DNA from: Cryomorphaceae bacterium
GTDB lineage: Bacteria; Bacteroidota; Bacteroidia; Flavobacteriales_D; Crocinitomicaceae
Direction: 5' to 3'
Length of the DNA: 39,858 bases
Assembly (NCBI GenBank): GCA_021300505.1
Contig: JAJTDQ010000006.1
Location: 1 to 39,858, forward strand
Under the pieces are notes generated by a model. It was not told where the DNA came from. It saw only the letters and a program-made list of their open reading frames with translations, and did not search any database. The translations under genes and the position numbers were made by a program. Below are positions 33,559-39,858 of the stretch, piece after piece; within the stretch, counting starts at the first letter, position 1, and every line of letters begins with the position of its first letter.

Positions 33559-35268
33559 ATGCGCAACATACTATCACTTTTCATATGTATCCTTTCCTTG
33601 AGCATCTCAGCACAGGAAATTAAGAAGGAAAACCTTACGCGAAAACAGTCAATTTTTTGGGATTTTTTGCGAACACAAGTGCAGGCAACTGGCGCTTATT
33701 TTCAAGATGAACTCGGAGAAACGACGGAGAAACACGGAAAATGGGTGTACTTCGACCGGGAAGGGCAACTGGAAGAAGAACGGAATTATTACCGTGATAA
33801 ATTAGTTGGAAAGGTCGTTTTATACTACCCAAACAAAAAATTAAAGCAAGAAGGTTACTTCAAGCGCGACATTCAAGATAGTATTTACCGTGAGTGGTAC
33901 GAAAACGGAAAACTCAAGGTTGAAGGTTATTACATGAAAGGTGAGGCAACTGGCTCATGGACCTATTACTACATTGATGGTCGGAAAAAATCAGTTGAAG
34001 AATTAATCGATGGGGTTAATCATATTCAAGCATTTTGGCTCCCTGACTCTCTACATACGCAAACAATTCTTGATGGGGATGGCGAACTGGCCACCTATTT
34101 TACAACTGGTACCGTAAAAGAATGGTACAATTACAAAGGTGGATTGAAAGATGGACCTTTCGAAGAACATAGCATTTACGGATATACAACCTTGAGTGGT
34201 TATTTTAAATCGGGGGAAAAAGATAGCACCTGGACTTATGCCTACTACACAGGAGATACAGAAAAAATTAGCAATTACAAAAACGGTGTGCTTGATGGTG
34301 AGTACACTTATTTCTATGACAATGGACAGGTGAATGTTCATGGGTTTTATAAAAATGGGAAAAAGGTCGGGCAATGGACTTGGTACACCAATAAAGGCAC
34401 CCGCGACATGGAGGGTAACTTTGAGAATGACCTTCAACATGGCGCCTGGACATACTGGTATCCAACCGGTGAAATTTCTTACACCGCCAAATATGAACAG
34501 GGATTAAAAGATGGAGTTTGGACTTACTTTTTCAAAAATGGGGAAAAGTTTAAAGAAGGAGAATTTTCAAATGACCAGAAAAATGGGACTTGGCAGACGT
34601 GGTATGAGGATGGAACCCTGTTAATGAAGGGAGATTACAAGGAAGGAAAGGAAGAAGGGGAGTGGTTCAATTATTGGCAAAATGGAAAGTTGAAGGACAA
34701 AACTTCGTTTAAAAACGGACTAATGAACGGTGAGTGGTTGTCCTACTTCCCAACAGGTAAACTAAAATTGACCGGCGCGTATGATGAAAATTTCAAGGTA
34801 GGTGAATGGATTAATTATTTTGAAAATGGTCGTCCGAGAGATGTTGTTAATTATAAACTTTTCAAGGATAAGTCGAAGGTCAATTATGGTATCATGAAGG
34901 ATCGAACAGTGATGGAAAGTATGGAGCATGGCCATTTTGCATCCTACTCATCTAAGGATTTTCAATTAACAGAAGAGGGTGAATACAAAGAAGGTAAGAA
35001 AGATGGTGAATGGATCGCCTATTTTCCGGGAGGGAAAAAACCCGCAGTGATCTCAAACTATAAGGAGGGCGAGCTGAATGGAATCATGAAAACGTATGAC
35101 CGCCGTGGGAATATCATTCAAGAAGTTGATTACAAAGATGGACTCAAACATGGCCGATTTATTGTGTTTGACCGCAAAGGTAAAATCCTGGTTGAAAAGG
35201 AGTTTCAGTTTGGAATGCAAGTAATTGAAGGCACACAGAATGGCTCGGGAACATTTAGCCCTAGATAA
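33559..35268 (+). CDS. secreted MORN-repeat (YwqK-type) protein
   Basis: A 569-residue exported protein with a signal peptide MRNILSLFICILSLSISAQ. After it come about twenty MORN_2-type repeats of roughly 23 residues with the pattern G-x-W-x-x-Y-[YF]-x-x-G-x-x-x-x-x-G-x-[YF]. Typical units are GTWQTWYEDGTLLMKG and GEWLSYFPTGKLKLTG. The repeats fill nearly the whole chain. MORN_2 proteins form elongated beta structures; their function in Bacteroidota is not established. ATG 33559 is chosen over 33523 because the signal peptide starts there. There is no T9SS signal and no other domain. It sits 44 bases behind the LysE-type gene. Confidence 0.9.
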   Translation: MRNILSLFICILSLSISAQEIKKENLTRKQSIFWDFLRTQVQATGAYFQDELGETTEKHGKWVYFDREGQLEEERNYYRDKLVGKVVLYYPNKKLKQEGYFKRDIQDSIYREWYENGKLKVEGYYMKGEATGSWTYYYIDGRKKSVEELIDGVNHIQAFWLPDSLHTQTILDGDGELATYFTTGTVKEWYNYKGGLKDGPFEEHSIYGYTTLSGYFKSGEKDSTWTYAYYTGDTEKISNYKNGVLDGEYTYFYDNGQVNVHGFYKNGKKVGQWTWYTNKGTRDMEGNFENDLQHGAWTYWYPTGEISYTAKYEQGLKDGVWTYFFKNGEKFKEGEFSNDQKNGTWQTWYEDGTLLMKGDYKEGKEEGEWFNYWQNGKLKDKTSFKNGLMNGEWLSYFPTGKLKLTGAYDENFKVGEWINYFENGRPRDVVNYKLFKDKSKVNYGIMKDRTVMESMEHGHFASYSSKDFQLTEEGEYKEGKKDGEWIAYFPGGKKPAVISNYKEGELNGIMKTYDRRGNIIQEVDYKDGLKHGRFIVFDRKGKILVEKEFQFGMQVIEGTQNGSGTFSPR

Positions 35269-35600
35269 GGGTTTTCACTCATTTTTTGCGCTGAATTTGT
35301 ACCTCATGATCAATTGACCTAGCTTCGTTTGAGAACATCAAAAAAGCATAAATCAAACAGTAACATTCATTTGAATTCTTTGGAAAATCTTTCTGTGGGA
35401 CGCAGTAGAATTATCCGGCATTTGTTGGCCAAACAACACCTTTATGACTCAATCATTAAAACACTTCAGTTGTAAAAAACCACTCGAAGAATCCCTATAT
35501 ATGTAAACTCAGGTGCTCAATCTACCTTTACTACATAGCTCGTCCGTATCCATCATTTCGCCATTTTTTTTACCACTGTTGAAGCGCAAAACTTTAACAC
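35269..35600. other. 332-base intergenic region
   Basis: It lies between the MORN gene and the S74 protein gene. I see no gene, no stable hairpin and no terminator. TACCTTTA at 35523-35530 is one base from TAnnTTTG and is a weak promoter candidate for the S74 gene, about 70 bases upstream. Confidence 0.4.
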
Positions 35601-38117
35601 ATGAAAAATGAATTATTCTACAGTGCATTGCTTTTAAATTCCATAGCAATTGCACAACAACCATCAAATCCAATAGGTTATCCAGAATCAAATGGGAATT
35701 CTTCCAATTTCGGAAAATTTGCCTGGGCACGAGGTGGAAATTTCAATAATGGTCCCGCAGGATCAAATAACATTTTTGGTACTTTTTTTAACTCGGATAT
35801 CTTCGTGTACACTGATTCGAAAAAGCTGCTCACCTTCACGCGAGGTAATTTTCTTACATCTCAGGGTTCTAACGGACAACCTGCCAATTACGGAAACGGA
35901 ATCCGCATCTTCGATCCAACAGCAGGAAATGGTGCACATCTTGACTTGTTCACGAGTAGCAATTCAGGTGGAAATGAAAGCCATGTCGTTTTTGGCGAAA
36001 TGGGGCAATTGAGCGCACAATCAGAACGCTTTGAAATGCTCGGAAACTACAAAGGCCTATATTTCAATACGACAGGACAAAATGGGGTGTACAAGTTTGC
36101 TCGTTTGGGTCAACTGACAGCTGTGGTAGGAACCAATAATTTCTGGCGTATTGGACAGCAAACAGACCTTTTGGGCGGAAACATAGTTAATGCCAACCGA
36201 AGACTTGAGGTGTGTGATAACACATGGCAATTTCGTTTGTCCTTTAACTATGATACTTATACCGACTTTTACACCACTTCTGCTGGACATTTCCTCATTT
36301 CTCCAGTTAATGGCCGCGTGGGAATCAACTTGCTGAATGCGCCAACCGCAGCACTCGATGTGAATGGTGACTTTCGCATTCGAAATGTACCAACAGGATC
36401 TGGAACGGGAATTTTTATTGGTGCACCGAATAGCTCGAATGGAGACCTTACCGTTAAAAGGCTTGACTTCACTGGCAATCCCAATCAGGTGCTTTTGGGC
36501 AACGGAACATGGGGGTTACCAATTCCGTCCAACGCGATCACTGCAGCAACAAATGGTGCCTGGATCAATGCGAATAACCAAATCGAATGGGGTACACAAG
36601 CTCTCACCCACGACACCCAAGTACCCATGGACGCCTACAAAATCTTGTTCAACACAGGGGTGAATTCAAACAACACCTTAACGATTGGTGGAAGTGCTTA
36701 CAACCCATCTGCTCGATTAGCGGTGAGTAATGACAATTTAGCAACGGGAATTTTCGTGCGATCTTACGCCTACAATGGGGCGAATATTCCTACACGAACT
36801 GGGGTTAAATCGTATGCGTCGAATGCGAATCAATTGTATGGAACCTATGCGTTTGCGCTTATGGGACAACGTGTTCATGGAATGTATGCACTGGCACAAA
36901 GTGGAAGCAACTACACCGCAGGTGTAAGGTCATTGGCTAGCAGTAGCATCACCACAAGTTTAAATTACGGTGGTGATTTTGGTGCCTCTGGTACAACCTA
37001 TTTTGAAAATGTTGGTGTTCGTGCTGAGGCGGATGGCTGTGTAAAACAGAATATTGGAGGGATGTTTCGCAGTGGTGCCGCCGGAGCAATGTCTATAGGG
37101 GTTTATGGAGAGGCAAATGTGCCTAACAACTATTTTGGACAGGCTTATGCTGGCTATTTTGCCGGTGCAGTGTTGACTTCTGGCGGATCACTTTGGGGTG
37201 CGTCCGATCAAACATTCAAGGACAGTATTCAACCACTGATCAATGCGGATTCGTTGTTGATGCAGATAGAAACGGTTTCTTTCAATTACAAGCAGACGGG
37301 AAATGCGCAGCAGTTGAACTTACCAACAGGTATTCGTTTTGGTGTCTTGGCTCAACAAATTGAACAAGTGCTTCCTTCAATCGTCAGGGAGGTGGCTCAT
37401 CCAGCTATGTATGACACTTTAGGAATGGAGACATCAGCATCGTTCACCTATAAGGTTGTAGATATGTCACAGTTGGTGCCTTTGATGTTGAGAGACTTAC
37501 AAAAGAAATCATTGGTAATTGAATCATTGAATGTTCATATCGATACGCTCGAAGTCCAAGTTGGTTCGTTAACGGCTCGACTCGATCTTCTAGAAAATTG
37601 CCTTACATCACTTATCCCTGGACTTTGCACAGATCAAGCTGCATTGCCTTTAAATAGCAATACTAGTCCTGTGAATGTCCAAACAGTAGACTTGTCCGAC
37701 CGAAATTCAATCGTACTTGATCAGAATGTACCCAATCCTTTTGCTGAATCTACAATCATTCGTTATCACTTACCAGAATCTGTTGTGAGAGCGCAAGTAC
37801 ATTTCTATGATGCTGCCGGTAAATTGGTCAATTCTGTTGAATTGGATGGCAGAGGCGAAGGACAGTTGAGCGTCTTTGCAGATGATCTTTCCTCTGGAAC
37901 GTATACCTATGCCTTGGTAGCTGACGGACAAGTTGTAGACAATCGCAATGGCCAGCAAAATGATTCCAAACACCTTTTTTATAATTGCAATTCCACCCAC
38001 ACCGAGAAGTTTCTCTATTTTATTGGTCAAGCGCAATACAATATAAACCACGATGACATTGAGAATAATCGCCAATATGATATTGACTTGTGCAAATTCA
38101 GCCTTCAAAGATATTAA
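35601..38117 (+). CDS. secreted S74-chaperone protein with T9SS signal, 3' end replaced
   Basis: An exported surface protein with a signal peptide (SIAIAQQ), a long Gly/Asn/Thr-rich beta region (about 20-500) and an S74 intramolecular chaperone/autoprotease domain. The S74 domain starts at WGASDQTFKDSIQPL, with a Ser535-Lys540 dyad as in self-cleaving tail-spike chaperones, and has FGVLAQQIEQVLPSIV. A coiled coil and a T9SS type A domain beginning at LDQNVPNPFAESTIIRYHL (about 705) follow. The domain is normal to about residue 780 (ADGQVVD). Instead of the usual short basic tail, the frame then runs 59 more codons antisense into marC, ending at 38117. Those residues are not credible; a deletion near 37940 is likely. 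Confidence 0.82.
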   Translation: MKNELFYSALLLNSIAIAQQPSNPIGYPESNGNSSNFGKFAWARGGNFNNGPAGSNNIFGTFFNSDIFVYTDSKKLLTFTRGNFLTSQGSNGQPANYGNGIRIFDPTAGNGAHLDLFTSSNSGGNESHVVFGEMGQLSAQSERFEMLGNYKGLYFNTTGQNGVYKFARLGQLTAVVGTNNFWRIGQQTDLLGGNIVNANRRLEVCDNTWQFRLSFNYDTYTDFYTTSAGHFLISPVNGRVGINLLNAPTAALDVNGDFRIRNVPTGSGTGIFIGAPNSSNGDLTVKRLDFTGNPNQVLLGNGTWGLPIPSNAITAATNGAWINANNQIEWGTQALTHDTQVPMDAYKILFNTGVNSNNTLTIGGSAYNPSARLAVSNDNLATGIFVRSYAYNGANIPTRTGVKSYASNANQLYGTYAFALMGQRVHGMYALAQSGSNYTAGVRSLASSSITTSLNYGGDFGASGTTYFENVGVRAEADGCVKQNIGGMFRSGAAGAMSIGVYGEANVPNNYFGQAYAGYFAGAVLTSGGSLWGASDQTFKDSIQPLINADSLLMQIETVSFNYKQTGNAQQLNLPTGIRFGVLAQQIEQVLPSIVREVAHPAMYDTLGMETSASFTYKVVDMSQLVPLMLRDLQKKSLVIESLNVHIDTLEVQVGSLTARLDLLENCLTSLIPGLCTDQAALPLNSNTSPVNVQTVDLSDRNSIVLDQNVPNPFAESTIIRYHLPESVVRAQVHFYDAAGKLVNSVELDGRGEGQLSVFADDLSSGTYTYALVADGQVVDNRNGQQNDSKHLFYNCNSTHTEKFLYFIGQAQYNINHDDIENNRQYDIDLCKFSLQRY

Positions 38118-38495
38118 CGTGGTCATTGTTCCGGCACCAGCAATAATAGGAAAGGCCAATGGAACGATACTCGCGGTTTTCCCTGTCATCTCATCACGAA
38201 ATACCCGGATTCCTAAAATCATCTCTAGCGCCATGGCGAACAAAATGAATGCCCCCGCCACAGCAAAAGATTCAATGGTTACACCAAACAATTTCAAGAT
38301 GTTTTCTCCAAGAATTAAAAAACCAACCATGATTCCTAATGAAACGAGGCTTGTCCGCTCTTCATGAATAGAGCCTGAGGATTCTTTCAGTTTGATAATA
38401 ATGGGCACTGACCCCACGATATCAATAACCGCAAATAAAACAGTGGACGCCTTGAAGAGCTCTGTCCAATTGAATTCCTTAAAAAAATCAAACAT
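37770..38495 (-). pseudogene. MarC-family membrane protein, 3' end replaced
   Basis: A MarC/NAAT-type membrane protein: FKASTVLFAVIDIVGSVPIIIKL at the start, LGENILKLFGVTIESFAVAGAFILFAMALEMILG, then PLAFPIIAGAGTMTTLISL and a last helix VFGIILLAIAI. Family members end about 15 residues further. Here the frame continues into antisense T9SS-gene sequence from about 37945 (VYNLSVSYQG..) until 37770, so the natural C-terminus is lost. ATG 38493-38495 overlaps the purN stop by 8 bases, indicating coupling. The membrane core may still fold, so this may be a truncated but functional gene rather than a dead one. Confidence 0.8.
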
Positions 38496-39072
38496 GGGTG
38501 TCTTTATGGAGTGATTGTTCGATAACCTCTGGATAATGTGCATGTTCCAATGCTTGCACTTTCATGCGAAGTGATTCCACAGTGTCGTTCTCATTCACAG
38601 AGCAATGAAACTGTGCTAGTGTTCTGCCTTCATCAAAATGTTCGTTCACAAGATGAATGGTGATCCCACTTTCTGTATCGCCTGCTTCCAGGACGGCAGT
38701 GTGTACACGATTGCCAAACATACCTTTACCGCCAAATTTCGGCAATAATGCAGGGTGAATATTAAAAATGCGGTCAGAAAATACGTGGATAAACGACGCC
38801 GGTATCAATCGAAGGTAGCCCGCAAGTACCACATGATCAATGGAGTGAGAGAGGCACAAGTCAATAAGGAATTTTCCGTCTGCGGCTTGGGTGTTGTCAA
38901 TGACTACGCAAGGGACCAGCATTTTTTCGAATGCACGAAGTGCCGGAGAAGTCGCATTATTTGACACCAACAATCCAATTTCTATGGAGTGATGTTGCCA
39001 GAAATAAGTGGCGATGTTCAATGCGTTGCTTCCTGTTCCAGACACGAATAACGCAAGGCGTTGCTTCTTCAT
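38488..39072 (-). CDS. purN: phosphoribosylglycinamide formyltransferase
   Basis: PurN transfers a formyl group from 10-formyl-tetrahydrofolate to GAR in purine synthesis. The 194-residue protein has the nucleotide-binding VSGTGSNA (residues 10-17), the catalytic NIHPALLPKFGGKGMFG segment and a downstream H-x-V-N-E-H-F-D-E-G-R-T-L-A-Q stretch corresponding to the D-x-G motif. An earlier ATG at 39123 is in frame, but the family start is MKKQRLALFVSG at 39070-39072. A TAnnTTTG element ends 4 bases upstream, suggesting a leaderless mRNA. It overlaps marC by 8 bases. Confidence 0.95.
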   Translation of the reverse strand: MKKQRLALFVSGTGSNALNIATYFWQHHSIEIGLLVSNNATSPALRAFEKMLVPCVVIDNTQAADGKFLIDLCLSHSIDHVVLAGYLRLIPASFIHVFSDRIFNIHPALLPKFGGKGMFGNRVHTAVLEAGDTESGITIHLVNEHFDEGRTLAQFHCSVNENDTVESLRMKVQALEHAHYPEVIEQSLHKDTHV

Positions 39073-39076
39073 GGCG

Positions 39077-39084
39077 CAAAGGTA
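39077..39084 (-). promoter_or_regulatory. putative -7 promoter element of purN
   Basis: The minus strand reads TACCTTTG (TAnnTTTG), ending 4 bases before the ATG, consistent with leaderless transcription. No clear -33 TTG is seen. Confidence 0.45.
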
Positions 39085-39201
39085 GGAATGAGTTGCGAAT
39101 ATAAGGTTAAGATGAATGGACAATTTACTTGAGTAAAATAGAACTATAACGCATCAAAATTTCTTTCATTAGTCGATTGAGTATAAGATTATGCGCTTTT
39201 A

Positions 39202-39233
39202 TTTGGTTTTTTACCACAATGTTTTTTTCTTTG
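39202..39233 (+). promoter_or_regulatory. probable promoter of acpP-fabF
   Basis: TTTG at 39202-39205, 20-base spacer and TTTCTTTG (39226-39233), one base off TAnnTTTG. It lies 28 bases upstream of the acpP ATG. Confidence 0.4.
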
Positions 39234-39261
39234 CACCTTCAAAACTTTAAAAAGAGAACTA

Positions 39262-39498
39262 ATGTCAGACATCAAATCAAAAGTAATATCTATCATCGTA
39301 GATAAACTGGGTGTTGAAGAAAGTGAAGTAACGCATGCAGCGTCTTTCACAAACGATCTAGGAGCAGATTCACTTGACACTGTTGAGTTGATCATGGAAT
39401 TCGAGAAAGAATTCAACATTGCTATTCCAGACGATCAAGCTGAGAACATTCAAACGGTAGGTGACGCGATCTCTTATATTGAGGAGCACGCTAACTAA
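39262..39498 (+). CDS. acpP: acyl carrier protein
   Basis: A 78-residue acidic protein carrying growing fatty-acyl chains on a phosphopantetheine arm. The attachment site is in [12 protein letters not shown] with Ser37. It has the usual four-helix length, starting [18 protein letters not shown] and ending AISYIEEH. The next gene is fabF at a 34-base gap, the classical arrangement for fatty-acid synthesis. Upstream is the purN gene on the other strand. A weak promoter lies at 39202-39233. Confidence 0.97.
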   Translation: MSDIKSKVISIIVDKLGVEESEVTHAASFTNDLGADSLDTVELIMEFEKEFNIAIPDDQAENIQTVGDAISYIEEHAN

Positions 39499-39532
39499 TT
39501 CCTAGCACATTTTATTGAACAATAGGTTCCAC

Positions 39533-39858
39533 ATGGAATTAAAACGAGTTGTCGTAACAGGTCTCGGTGCCTTAACACCCATTGGTAATACACTCAATGA
39601 ATATTGGGATGCATTGCTCAGTGGAAAAAGTGGTGCTGCCCCAATCCAACAATTTGATGCCTCATTGTTTAAAACGCACTTTGCTTGCGAAGTAAAGAAC
39701 TTCAACATTGAAGACTTTATGGACAAAAAAGAAGCAAGGAAATTAGACCAATTTTCACAATTCGCTATGGTTTCAGCCTCTGAAGCCATGGCGGATTCTG
39801 GATTGATGGAGTCGGATGCCAACCACGATCGTATCGGAGTAATCTGGGGTTCAGGGAT
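39533..39858 (+). CDS. fabF: beta-ketoacyl-ACP synthase II (5' part, cut by window end)
   Basis: FabF condenses malonyl-ACP with acyl-ACP during chain elongation. The visible 108 residues begin MELKRVVVTGLGALTPIGNT, the typical KAS II N-terminus, followed by W-D-A-L-L-S-G-K-S-G, a DQFSQFAMVSASEAMADSG segment and RIGVIWGSG. Catalytic Cys and His residues lie beyond the window. It follows acpP directly. Confidence 0.95.
   Translation, partial: MELKRVVVTGLGALTPIGNTLNEYWDALLSGKSGAAPIQQFDASLFKTHFACEVKNFNIEDFMDKKEARKLDQFSQFAMVSASEAMADSGLMESDANHDRIGVIWGSG

Noticed and set aside
37770-38117. True 348-base antisense overlap of two genes
   Set aside because: Both products leave their family pattern at the same place, so a deletion junction explains it better.

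Overview
The window is a chromosomal stretch from a member of the Bacteroidota, most likely order Flavobacteriales. The evidence is several secreted proteins with type IX secretion system (T9SS) C-terminal signals, a gliding-motility-type (type B) C-terminal domain, Omp28, DUF6029 and Wzi/RemB-like outer-membrane proteins. Many genes also carry a TAnnTTTG promoter element, and Shine-Dalgarno sequences are mostly absent. A Crocinitomicaceae/Fluviicola-like origin is a guess from overall gene style. No phage, transposase, integrase or CRISPR array was seen.

Layout. 1-2.4 kb: riboflavin synthase (cut by the left edge), diverging from a lipoprotein alpha/beta hydrolase and a BBP2-type porin. 2.8-3.9 kb: three consecutive tail-less single-stranded DNA-binding proteins, a terminator and an 18-bp tandem repeat. 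4.1-7.9 kb (minus): cysQ followed by two coupled Wzi/RemB-like outer-membrane barrels. 8-12.2 kb: a T9SS cargo protein diverging from a TlpA-DUF6029-Omp28 operon. 12.4-15.9 kb: a biotin carrier protein, an M1 aminopeptidase broken by a deletion plus frameshift, and a Bcp peroxiredoxin with no start codon. 16-22 kb: recA, a lipid kinase, a large gliding-type secreted protein and a DUF2779 nuclease. 22-23.3 kb: a candidate small RNA, duplicated terminator-like repeats, two gene remnants and tRNA-Leu(CAA). 23.3-32 kb: a CotH/P-domain T9SS protein, hutI, a TraB/GumN protein, an AAA/DUF4143 protein and an AddB-like nuclease. 32-39.9 kb: a conserved small acidic protein, a LysE exporter, a MORN-repeat protein, an S74/T9SS surface protein fused tail-to-tail with a truncated marC, then purN, acpP and the start of fabF.

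Themes. The DNA-maintenance genes (three SSBs, recA, the DUF2779 nuclease, the AddB-like nuclease) are scattered. The rest is mostly envelope and secretion biology: outer-membrane barrels, T9SS cargo, and periplasmic or outer-membrane thioredoxin-like proteins. Ordinary metabolism is represented by ribE, cysQ, hutI, purN, acpP and fabF.

The most notable observations are the triple SSB array, a perfect palindrome centred on the recA -33 element, the candidate small RNA at about 22.17-22.27 kb, and three independent lesions. These lesions are the internal deletion in the M1 peptidase, the one-base loss at the bcp start codon, and the deletion that removed the 3' ends of two convergent genes near 37.94 kb. 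They could be real gene decay or assembly artefacts; the sequence alone cannot decide.
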